Shown here piece by piece: positions 1 through 6,946 of a DNA stretch of 9,645 nt; within the stretch, counting starts at the first letter, position 1, and each line of letters opens with the position of its first letter. A program made the position numbers and the translations under genes. This DNA comes from Verrucomicrobiota bacterium (GTDB lineage Bacteria > Verrucomicrobiota > Verrucomicrobiia > Limisphaerales > SXQI01), in assembly GCA_008933045.1 (NCBI GenBank), contig WBXJ01000112.1:1-9645 (forward strand). The letters run 5' to 3'. The notes beneath the pieces were generated by a model. The model did no database searches. It was not told where the DNA came from and saw only the letters and a list, made by a program, of their open reading frames with translations.

Positions 1-1924
1 CTGTGGCAAACCCTGGGAAATACCAAGCGGATCGTGCCTCTAACCGATAGAACCCAGCGTCACCACCAAGGGGGCCACCCGCAAATTCGGGAAGGATTTC
101 AGAGCGTTGACCGCGGTTTGGCAACTGCGAGCTATTGCGCGTGTCATAAGCCAAGGAAGCACCAACCTTGGAGATCAGTTGGTCACCAAACTTTGCTTCA
201 TTCTGGATCGATAGTGGCAATCTTTCCGGGGCACCGTTAATGCTTAATCCGATATTTTCGATCGTGTAATTCACCGACCCCACCATATTGTAGGGCAGTT
301 GCTTGGTCAGACTGAGTTTGGCTCCCGTTTGACGGAAGTCATAAAGGTCACTGTAGTAGTTTATTTCGCTATGGTAGAGATCAACCCCCAAGGCGAGGCG
401 TCGCCCTAAAAACCAGGGCTCCACAAAAGAGATTTGGTAATCTTTACGACGCAGACCCACCGTCACACCGACGCGCAATTTTTGACCTCCACCTCGAAAA
501 TACGGAGGATGGAAGAGGTCGAAGTTTCCTTCGCGGTAACCCACGAAACCGAATAAAGAATCGATGGAACTAAACCCTGCCCCCAACTCGACGTGACCTG
601 TGCTTCCTTCCTCGACATCGATGATCAAATTCTTCCGATTGGGTACATCGGTCGCATCGGTTTCGGTTTCGACCTTATCAAAGTAGCCCATCTGTTCTAG
701 GCGAGCTTTGGTCACCTTGACCCTAACCATGTCAAACGGTTCACCGGGTGTGATCGCCAATTCGCGCCGTAGAACTGTGTCGCGCGTTTTGATATTCCCT
801 TTGATCTCGATCTTTTCCACATAAGATCTCCCCTTCTCTTCATCCATGATTTGATAAATCAAATCCATGGTTCCGCGCTCGGTATTCGGATACTTAGTGG
901 TTTTGACCCACGTATCGATGTAACCAAGCGATCCGTAATAGTCACGAATAGCATCGACATCTGCCGTCAGACCTTTGGGTGTAAAAATCTGCCCTGGAAC
1001 CATCTTCGGCCGAACGCGTCTCCCCTCGGAGACAATGCCGGCCATGATTTGTTCGGTCTTGAATTCTGTGTTGCCCTTGATTTCGACGCTACCCACCTTG
1101 TATTGGGCCCCCTCGTTGACATCGAATTGGATCCGCATCCGTTTATCGCTGACGTTGTCAAACTTGGTGTCTTTGATCTCAAAGTCGATATACCCAGCCT
1201 CGTGATAAAACTCGGCTAACTTCTCCTTATCTTCATCGAATTGTTCATCCTTGAGAACTCCAGTTCCGGTCAACCATGAAAACATCCATAACCGTCGAGT
1301 TTTGATTTGTTTACGCAACTTCCGCTGGGTGAACGCTTCGGCTCCGACGAATTCGACATTTTCGATTTTTACCTTAGGAGCTTCTTTTACCTCAAAAGTC
1401 ACGGAGCCTCGACCGGCAGCTTCCTCGATGTTCGGCGTGGCTTTAACGGTCGTCTTCTGATACCCCGCTTTTTGATAAAGTTTAGTGATTTCCTGAGCGT
1501 CAGCGAACAACTTGCGTTCATCCAGAGGATCGCCCGGTTTAAAGGTTACTTTCTTGAGGATTTTTTTGCGGCTAAATTTGTTGTTTCCTTCGATTCGAAT
1601 CTCGGAAACGGTGGGTTTTCCCTGCACCACATAAATGATCTTGATCCCCTTATCCGCAGCCTCGGTTGCTACCCTGACGTTGTAGAAAAACCCTGTAGAA
1701 AAAAGGCTTCGGACGTCATCGTCAACGCCCGTTTTGGTATAGATATCGCCTTCTTTAACTCGCACGTTGGCGCGGATCATCGCGTCGCTCGCGGCAGGAG
1801 GCCCGATGTGGCGGATCTCGATTTTATCAACGCTCGGACCCGTCAAGCTTTGCCCCCAAGCAGGGGTCGCGAGACTACACAAAATTAAGACAAATACCGT
1901 CCAACGGCGGAACAAGAGTTTCAT
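1..1924 (-). CDS. bamA: Outer membrane protein assembly factor BamA (Omp85 family), C-terminus cut off by window edge
   Basis: BamA is the core of the BAM complex, which folds and inserts beta-barrel proteins into the outer membrane. The reading frame is open from an ATG at 1924 to the left edge, giving 641 complete codons. Residues 1-25 form a signal peptide: positive MKLLFRR, a hydrophobic stretch, then cleavage near AWG-Q. Five POTRA-like repeats follow at about 33-102, 105-181, 184-271, 276-361 and 367-438; several contain the POTRA signature of a KIEIKGN- or EIRIEGN-type strand and a helix ending in GYF or AGY. The barrel begins near residue 445 (VELGAGFSS) and includes DTRNSSQLPNRG at 594-605, a common Omp85 pattern. 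The E. coli protein has about 810 residues, so roughly 150-200 are missing, including the VRGF loop. The start lies 7 nt after the dnaB stop with no clear Shine-Dalgarno, which suggests translational coupling. BamA identity is firm; the operon link is inferred. Confidence 0.95.
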   Translation of the reverse strand, partial: MKLLFRRWTVFVLILCSLATPAWGQSLTGPSVDKIEIRHIGPPAASDAMIRANVRVKEGDIYTKTGVDDDVRSLFSTGFFYNVRVATEAADKGIKIIYVVQGKPTVSEIRIEGNNKFSRKKILKKVTFKPGDPLDERKLFADAQEITKLYQKAGYQKTTVKATPNIEEAAGRGSVTFEVKEAPKVKIENVEFVGAEAFTQRKLRKQIKTRRLWMFSWLTGTGVLKDEQFDEDKEKLAEFYHEAGYIDFEIKDTKFDNVSDKRMRIQFDVNEGAQYKVGSVEIKGNTEFKTEQIMAGIVSEGRRVRPKMVPGQIFTPKGLTADVDAIRDYYGSLGYIDTWVKTTKYPNTERGTMDLIYQIMDEEKGRSYVEKIEIKGNIKTRDTVLRRELAITPGEPFDMVRVKVTKARLEQMGYFDKVETETDATDVPNRKNLIIDVEEGSTGHVELGAGFSSIDSLFGFVGYREGNFDLFHPPYFRGGGQKLRVGVTVGLRRKDYQISFVEPWFLGRRLALGVDLYHSEINYYSDLYDFRQTGAKLSLTKQLPYNMVGSVNYTIENIGLSINGAPERLPLSIQNEAKFGDQLISKVGASLAYDTRNSSQLPNRGQRSEILPEFAGGPLGGDAGFYRLEARSAWYFPGFAT

Positions 1925-1931
1925 TTCAGTA

Positions 1932-3419
1932 TTAGACACCCGCAGCTCGGGCCACATCGTCGTCAATCTTTGAGGCATTTTCAAACCGCGTAAAGCTCTT
2001 AAGGAAGGTGAGATGCACATCCCCGGTCGGTCCGTTGCGCTGTTTCGCGATTAACAAATTCACAGGCACCACATCATAGTTCGCGTAGGAAGCCGCTCCC
2101 CCGCCCTCCTCATCCTCCTCCTTGGTGTCGGCTTTATAGAGCAACCCGACCAAGTCTGCATCCTGTTCGATTGATCCCGATTCACGTAAATCAGAGAGAC
2201 GAGGTTTTCGATTTTTGTCTTTCTCCAACTCACGGTTGAGCTGGCTCAAAACAATCACCGGAACATTCAACTCCTTGGCTAAAGCCTTCACGCCACTCGA
2301 TATTTGAGCAATTTCCTGCTGGCGATTCTCTACTCGTGTGGAACTACAATTCACCAACTGCAAGTAGTCAATCACAAATAATTTAACTCCGTGCTGTTGG
2401 TGCATACGACGAGCCTTGGCTCGTAGCTGAAGTATAGAGAGACCTGCTGTATCGTCGATAAAAAGCGGAGAATTCGCGAGCCTGCCGGCTGCTGATGTGA
2501 GTTTGGGGAAATCGCGTTCTGCCAAAAAACCATCACGAATACTGCGGAGGTTGACCTTGGCTCGGGAGCAGAGCATACGCAGAACCAAGGACTCGGAAGT
2601 CATTTCGAGGCTGAAAACCCCCACAGGGATTTTAAGATCCACAGCGACATGTTCCGCAATATTCATGGCGAGCGAGGTTTTTCCCATACTCGGCCGAGCG
2701 GCGATAACAATCATTTCGCCTCCGTGGAAGCCACTTGTCATCTTGTCCAAATCGGCAAAACCAGAGGATAGTCCAGTGCAAGCTCCCTGCCGCTGGTGAT
2801 AGTCCTCGATAGTGGTAATGGCCTGACGGACCAAATCCTTCATCGACCGATCCGTTCCTTGAATTCGATCCTGAGCGATGGCCAGCACGTCACGCTCGGC
2901 TTCATCAAGCAGACCATCGACCTCGGCGCCGGGTTCGTATACGCGCGAGACCACAGAACTGCACGTCTGGATCATGCGCCGGAGAATAAATTTCTCGCGA
3001 ACAATATTGAGGTAATACTCTAGGTTGGCGGCGGAAGGAACCGCATCCATCAACCCGGAGAGATAATTCCAACCTCCCAAACTTTCCAGCATCGATTTAT
3101 CCCGCAGTCGTTGCTGAAGGAGTAATGCTTCGATCGGTTCTTTTTGATCGTACATCTCGACCATGGTTTCGTAAAGTTGTTGATGCCGGAGGTCGTAAAA
3201 AACCTCGGCTCCACGCTTAAACTTTTCGATACACACCGCCAAGGATTCCGTGGGCTCCAAGAGGATACAGCCCAGCACTCCCTGCTCGGCCTCGATGGAG
3301 TGAGGGGGGAGTCGATCGATTTTCCCCGGAGCAGGTAGGTTAGCGGTGTCACTATTCCGTGCCCGACGGCGGGTTTTACGTTGCTCAGGCACAGCACCAC
3401 CTTCTGTGGAATCGATCAT
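1932..3419 (-). CDS. dnaB: Replicative DNA helicase DnaB
   Basis: This is the hexameric 5'-3' helicase that unwinds DNA at the replication fork and contacts primase and the clamp loader. The product has 495 residues, slightly longer than E. coli DnaB (about 470). The DnaB N-terminal helical domain spans about 35-137 (PHSIEAEQGVLGCIL onward). After a linker, the RecA-like motor spans about 212-480. Walker A is ARPSMGKTS at 241-249, the catalytic Glu is in SLEM (E272), Walker B is LFVIDYLQL at 347-355, the DnaB motif LSDLRESGSIEQDAD is at 408-422, and the arginine-finger motif KQRNGPTG is at 459-466. An acidic then glycine-rich loop (EEDEEGGGA, 434-442) sits before the last strands and appears longer than the E. 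coli loop. The first 33 residues are basic and variable. A GTG at codon 10 (3392) has a much better ribosome site than the ATG, so the true start may be there. The gene lies just upstream of bamA. Confidence 0.97.
   Translation of the reverse strand: MIDSTEGGAVPEQRKTRRRARNSDTANLPAPGKIDRLPPHSIEAEQGVLGCILLEPTESLAVCIEKFKRGAEVFYDLRHQQLYETMVEMYDQKEPIEALLLQQRLRDKSMLESLGGWNYLSGLMDAVPSAANLEYYLNIVREKFILRRMIQTCSSVVSRVYEPGAEVDGLLDEAERDVLAIAQDRIQGTDRSMKDLVRQAITTIEDYHQRQGACTGLSSGFADLDKMTSGFHGGEMIVIAARPSMGKTSLAMNIAEHVAVDLKIPVGVFSLEMTSESLVLRMLCSRAKVNLRSIRDGFLAERDFPKLTSAAGRLANSPLFIDDTAGLSILQLRAKARRMHQQHGVKLFVIDYLQLVNCSSTRVENRQQEIAQISSGVKALAKELNVPVIVLSQLNRELEKDKNRKPRLSDLRESGSIEQDADLVGLLYKADTKEEDEEGGGAASYANYDVVPVNLLIAKQRNGPTGDVHLTFLKSFTRFENASKIDDDVARAAGV
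3397..3405 (-). promoter_or_regulatory. Shine-Dalgarno-like AGAAGGTGG inside the dnaB 5' end
   Basis: On the minus strand AGAAGGTGG lies 4 nt before a GTG at 3392-3390, which is codon 10 of the annotated dnaB frame. The upstream ATG at 3419 is preceded only by TGATCCAGAA, which has no purine-rich ribosome site. The helicase domain begins well after either start, so homology does not decide between them. The site favours the GTG, giving a 486-residue product. It could also be a chance match, because GAAGGTGG here encodes the tripeptide E-G-G. Confidence 0.4.
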
Positions 3420-3495
3420 TTCTGGATCATGAATTAAAGATGGAGGGTTCGCAATGGAGATCGGATGAACGGGCTGGTTTCAAAAACTCGGGGCT
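3420..3495 (-). other. 76-bp gap between the EcsC-family gene and dnaB
   Basis: This is the only non-coding stretch within the leftward gene block. It contains no inverted repeat that would make a convincing terminator. Reading on the minus strand, TTGCGA is followed after 17 bp by CATGAT, each matching 4 of 6 bases of the sigma-70 consensus. Transcription from it would begin almost at the dnaB ATG, so it would suit the GTG start at 3392 better than the ATG. The match is too weak to call as a promoter, and read-through from the upstream genes is equally possible. Confidence 0.4.
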
Positions 3496-4389
3496 TCATT
3501 CGTTAGGAGGACGTGCCTCGACCCATCTGTATGCGTCGCGTACAGCATCTGTGCCATGCTTGCGTTCTAATCGGCGCACCACAAAATGACCTCTGGCTAA
3601 CGTTTGAAAGTGATCGATAAAAAGTAGATTGATGATGGCTCCGCTGATTGCCCCCACAATGGGGACAGATTTGGCAGCGACTTCCTCCGAAACCAGCACC
3701 CCGAATCGACTCCCAATCTTTGTTAGCAGCTTTGTCACGGGTGCTGCGATATTCTTGCCGAGTTCACGTTGGGTCATCACCAATGCAGCATCTCGAATCA
3801 TCTGGGAGAGACTTAACCTTACGGCCCAATAAGTGCTCTGGCCAGAGTCTAACCCTTCGCGCTTGGTGCCGAAGGCGAAAACCTCGAGGCACTGAAGGCG
3901 GATTTCAGGTTGCGAGACGTCGGCCCCCTCACTCCGAGCGATATCCGCAATGGATCGGAGCATCAGAGTTGTGGAGAGAGGAAGTTCAAAGGGCAATCCA
4001 GCAAGACCGAACGCGCCGCCCACACCACCGGAAGCAGCGACTAAGAATTTATGTTTGAGCCGAGACGCTGGCTGTGGCGCGGTTTGCATCGAACCCGTAG
4101 CAACCCTGAGTGCGCGGAGGAGCGACTGCTGGGCAATCCTGTTGATGGTCGCAGCCCAACCCAATGGCAACAATCGGAAGCCCGCCTCGATCGGTGTCCC
4201 TAATAACTCGGTAACCCGTGCGGCGAACGATTGGTTTTCGAGTCGATATTTGGCGTAGGCCAATTCTATCAACTCTCCCGAACTTAAGGCAGAGTCGAGA
4301 CGAAGCTTGGGGGGCATGTCCTGACGGGGTGTGGTGACAGGTTTCATGCCTTCGGATGAGTGATCAATCGACGGGCGGCGTGACAACAC
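3496..4389 (-). CDS. EcsC family protein
   Basis: The family takes its name from EcsC of the Bacillus subtilis ecs ABC-transporter operon; its biochemical role is not established. The recognisable core lies at 115-175, with a glycine-rich hydrophobic stretch (VAASGGVGGAFGLAGLP) followed by FELPLSTTLMLRSIADIARSEG and then RLQCLEVFAFG, which is the family signature. A second hydrophobic glycine/alanine segment is at 242-258 (VPIVGAISGAIINLLF). There is no signal peptide, so the protein is probably cytoplasmic or membrane-associated through these segments. The frame opens with GTG at 4389, overlapping the end of the lamin-tail gene by 26 nt, with AGGTGG 12 nt upstream. An ATG at 4347 (codon 15), just past that gene's stop, is a credible alternative and would give 283 residues. 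The overlap implies co-transcription with the upstream gene. The family call is confident; no function is assigned. Confidence 0.88.
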   Translation of the reverse strand: MLSRRPSIDHSSEGMKPVTTPRQDMPPKLRLDSALSSGELIELAYAKYRLENQSFAARVTELLGTPIEAGFRLLPLGWAATINRIAQQSLLRALRVATGSMQTAPQPASRLKHKFLVAASGGVGGAFGLAGLPFELPLSTTLMLRSIADIARSEGADVSQPEIRLQCLEVFAFGTKREGLDSGQSTYWAVRLSLSQMIRDAALVMTQRELGKNIAAPVTKLLTKIGSRFGVLVSEEVAAKSVPIVGAISGAIINLLFIDHFQTLARGHFVVRRLERKHGTDAVRDAYRWVEARPPNE

Positions 4390-6763
4390 GGTAATAACGA
4401 TCCACCTTATCCACAGATTTTAAATCTTCCACGGTGGTGGTGGATGCGGTGGCATCAACACCGACCAGCTTTTGCCAGACCGCTGAGCCTAATCCTGCGC
4501 GATACTGAACGGTGTAGGATTTGCCACTCACGCTACTAAAGGTCAACCGTAGCGGTTGGGTAATTCCGACCGGTGGTTGGACTGAAAGAATTCGAAACCG
4601 GCTTGAGGCATCACGAGGATTCGTCCCCGCGATAAACTCTTGTAGGTTGGTGAAACGATCACCATCCGCATCCTTGGCCCCGTCAGTGGCATCAGCCAAA
4701 TTAAAACCATTGGCGTTTTCCCAGAGGTCCGGCATCCCATCCCCGTCTCGATCGGCGACTTCGGGAGAGTTCCCAACTCCGGCTGTGGGCAACGAGGACT
4801 GCCAGTTAATCGGATCATTGCCGTAACGCGCAGAGTTCTTCCTCTGGATGGATCGCCCTGTGCCGTTGGCATCCGATGGCCACGGTGCGAGATCGGAGAA
4901 ATTGATCTTATCCACGCGGATGTAGGGTACGAACCCAGCATCGGGATGCGGTGGTTTCTGAGGGGGATCAGGTTTGTAAAGCTCGATGCTCGACCCGTTG
5001 TTCGAAAGTTTCCCGACAAAGGGTCCGTAAAGTTCTACCCCAGCGGGAACCTTCAATTTAGCTCGAAAAACCGCCGCCGCATTCAGATCAAAAACGGGAT
5101 CAAATGACACCACGAGGAGATAACTGAACGGAGACAAAATGATTCCCTGAGGAAAAGTAAAATCGATTCCATTCTGTAGCTTCCAGCGATTATTTAGATT
5201 ATTTGGGTCGAACAACGGCACGAATTCAGAGGTCAAATTGAACAGCTCAATAAATTCATCAGCGAGGTTGTCGTTTGTCCCGATGGCGGGAGGGTGAAAA
5301 AACACTTCGTTGAACACGATTGGCCCCACGCGTGGAGGTGGATTTGTGAGACCTGTTCCTCTGCGAAATTCGGCTATGGTCAAAGGGTCGTCCTCGCCAA
5401 AACTCCGACTGCTCATCGCTACAAATTTATAGTCCCCAGAAACGCTGGTCGCATAACGACCGAACGAAACCCCATTTTGAGAAGCTTCAAACACCTCACC
5501 GATCCGATAACCTGTTAGCTTCCCTGTGGCATCGGCTTGTGAGAGGTAAACCTCATCCCCGTGGGCCGAATTGAAAGTGAAGGGTACAAGTGGGTTATTA
5601 GCATTGAAATCGTTCTCATAAAACACCTTAAAACCATGAGGGAGGATCCTTGTGTTCAGGGGCACCATCCACTTCTTGAGATCGTAGCTTTTATTGCTCA
5701 AGAACCATCCACCAATGTTGATGGGTTGATCGCTCGTGTTCATAAATTCGACCGCATCCTCCAGCGGGGGATCGGTATGGCTGAGCAGTTCGTTAACGAT
5801 GAGTCCAGTGACTCCTTCAAAATTGGATGCTGCTGGCGAGGGCACTTGCGAAAAGGTCACGATTGTGGGAGATCCATCCGGGAGTCGGCCTTGGGAAACA
5901 TCCAAGCCTTGGGTTGCAAACGTCACCGCATCAATCTGGACACCGGTTGCGGAAAATACACCCAGAGCTTCACCGCCGGCCTTGAGTGAAAAACTGACAT
6001 GTTCATGTCCGCTATTTGTTTTTCCAGAAGCCCAAAAACGAAAATACGCATCGGCCCCAACTCCGATAAAGGAGAGAGGGTGAATCGAAAAGAGCGATTT
6101 CTTGGTCAAATCATCCGTCAGGCAAAGCCCTTCCAACGCAACGGGTGAGGAGCCTGAGTTGTACAGCTCAAACCAATCGTCACCCGAGGATGGGTTTGCC
6201 ATCCATTCATTGACGCGAAGTCCGCTGGTTGCGCTGAGTGTTTGCGCTTGGTTGGCGGATTTCGGCGTCGGTTTGTTCAACCCCCAAGGCCCTGTCGCAT
6301 CGGGGATACGACCAATGGATAAGTCCGGCACCTGTAATCCAAAATCTACAGAATCTAAGACCAACGGCACCACATCCGCCGACAAGAGCGAAAGTTTTGA
6401 ACCCGACAATTTGAGCCCGAAGCCTGCGTTCAAAACCGTTTGCGCCACGATGCTCGCTGGTTCATCCCCTGTCAAAACGACCTGTAAAAAGCTGCGGCTC
6501 CCGATTTTGACCCCGATCGGAAAAACCCATTTTCGAGGTTTGAGTGGATCATCCGTCAGGCTCAACCCCCCTAGATTAACCTCATTGCTTCCAGAATTGT
6601 AGAGCTCCACCCAATCGGTAGCTTTTCCCGAGGGGTTGAGCGAGGCTAAGGGGTTGGCCAGAATTTCGTTCAGTCGTACCGTAGATTGTCCCTGAACGGA
6701 AATGTCGAAGAACACCAAAAGGAGAACTAAATTGCGGACGAAAAACAATCGGATCGTGATCAT
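4364..6763 (-). CDS. Secreted multi-domain protein with four lamin-tail (LTD) domains and a calcium-loop linker
   Basis: The 799-residue product starts with a signal peptide (MITIRLFFVR, hydrophobic LVLLLVFF, cleavage near VQG-QS at 25). Four lamin-tail domains, immunoglobulin-like folds common in secreted bacterial proteins, follow at about 28-155, 183-302, 322-455 and 482-645. Each begins with a (V/I)xxNE strand and an (E)LYN- or EFMN-like core; domains 1 and 2 share W(V/F)ELYNSGS and LTDD and look like an internal duplication. Next come two Asp-rich loops resembling thrombospondin type 3 or EF-hand calcium sites (DRDGDGMPDLWE at 671-682, DADGDRFTNLQEF at 698-710). A C-terminal beta domain at about 722-797 contains SYTVQYRAG and YYRVV. 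No catalytic motif, CotH kinase-like region or sorting tail is visible. An adhesive or surface-structural role is an inference. The frame stays open up to an ATG at 6895, but the signal peptide and a possible promoter favour the start at 6763. The 3' end overlaps the EcsC-family gene. Confidence 0.85.
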   Translation of the reverse strand: MITIRLFFVRNLVLLLVFFDISVQGQSTVRLNEILANPLASLNPSGKATDWVELYNSGSNEVNLGGLSLTDDPLKPRKWVFPIGVKIGSRSFLQVVLTGDEPASIVAQTVLNAGFGLKLSGSKLSLLSADVVPLVLDSVDFGLQVPDLSIGRIPDATGPWGLNKPTPKSANQAQTLSATSGLRVNEWMANPSSGDDWFELYNSGSSPVALEGLCLTDDLTKKSLFSIHPLSFIGVGADAYFRFWASGKTNSGHEHVSFSLKAGGEALGVFSATGVQIDAVTFATQGLDVSQGRLPDGSPTIVTFSQVPSPAASNFEGVTGLIVNELLSHTDPPLEDAVEFMNTSDQPINIGGWFLSNKSYDLKKWMVPLNTRILPHGFKVFYENDFNANNPLVPFTFNSAHGDEVYLSQADATGKLTGYRIGEVFEASQNGVSFGRYATSVSGDYKFVAMSSRSFGEDDPLTIAEFRRGTGLTNPPPRVGPIVFNEVFFHPPAIGTNDNLADEFIELFNLTSEFVPLFDPNNLNNRWKLQNGIDFTFPQGIILSPFSYLLVVSFDPVFDLNAAAVFRAKLKVPAGVELYGPFVGKLSNNGSSIELYKPDPPQKPPHPDAGFVPYIRVDKINFSDLAPWPSDANGTGRSIQRKNSARYGNDPINWQSSLPTAGVGNSPEVADRDGDGMPDLWENANGFNLADATDGAKDADGDRFTNLQEFIAGTNPRDASSRFRILSVQPPVGITQPLRLTFSSVSGKSYTVQYRAGLGSAVWQKLVGVDATASTTTVEDLKSVDKVDRYYRVVTPPVD

Positions 6764-6785
6764 AAACAATTCGTTTAACAAGTTC

Positions 6786-6813
6786 ACGATACGACCTTGT
6801 GGATCGTTGACAA
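6786..6813 (-). promoter_or_regulatory. Candidate sigma-70-like promoter for the lamin-tail gene
   Basis: Reading on the minus strand, TTGTCA (6813-6808, 5 of 6 matches to the -35 consensus) is followed after 16 bp by TATCGT (6791-6786, 4 of 6 matches to the -10 consensus). Initiation about 7 nt downstream would give a leader of roughly 16 nt before the ATG at 6763, and it would exclude the upstream start at 6895. This is a consensus match by eye only. Confidence 0.35.
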
Positions 6814-6836
6814 CTTTATTGAGCGCGTGATGCATT
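6807..6836 (+). promoter_or_regulatory. Candidate -35 element facing moxR
   Basis: A perfect TTGACA lies at 6807-6812 on the plus strand. The best -10 partner is poor: TGCATT at 6831-6836, 18 bp away and matching 3 of 6 bases. If used, the moxR leader would be about 100 nt. The hexamer overlaps the minus-strand TTGTCA within the near-palindrome GTTGACAAC (6806-6814). Confidence 0.22.
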
Positions 6837-6946
6837 TCTGAAATAGCGATCATCCGAAGTAGCCGACAAGTTCGGCCCCAGAAATTATGCAGCAAGACGT
6901 TGCCCTAATTGCCTCGGCAGCGTAAGTTCCGACCGATTATAGCACT

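Larger units (their letters stand above)
6764..6946. promoter_or_regulatory. Divergent control region between the lamin-tail gene and the moxR operon
   Basis: These 183 bp separate the proposed start of the leftward lamin-tail gene from the ATG of the rightward moxR gene, so both transcripts should begin here or nearby. The frame of the lamin-tail gene continues through positions 6764-6895 without a stop, but that 44-residue extension would precede a good signal peptide and is probably not translated. Candidate promoter elements are listed separately. No tRNA, riboswitch-like fold or strong hairpin was recognised. No Shine-Dalgarno precedes either start codon. Confidence 0.6.

Noticed and set aside
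1307..1888. 193-codon open frame on the plus strand opposite bamA
   Set aside because: It lies entirely antisense to the signal peptide and first POTRA domains of bamA and has no recognisable domain. The minus-strand frame gives a clear BamA protein across the whole stretch.
4407..4415. TTATCCACA, a perfect match to the E. coli DnaA box, with a near match TTATCCACG at 4908-4916
   Set aside because: Both lie inside the lamin-tail coding sequence and result from codons for Val-Asp-Lys. They are 500 bp apart, with no cluster and no AT-rich unwinding element, so they do not indicate an origin despite dnaB being nearby.
4543..5019. 158-codon minus-strand frame inside the lamin-tail gene
   Set aside because: It is an alternative frame of the same strand, overlapping the fourth lamin-tail domain and calcium loops, and is rich in Arg, Pro and Ser as expected for a shadow frame.
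6102..6602. 166-codon open frame on the plus strand opposite the lamin-tail gene
   Set aside because: It is low-complexity (rich in Ser, Pro and Thr), matches no family I know, and is the reverse of a well-supported lamin-tail coding region.
6844..6880. Possible hairpin CCGAA...TTCGG in the divergent region
   Set aside because: The stem is only 5 bp with a 12-nt loop and no T-run, so it is too weak for a terminator or operator call.
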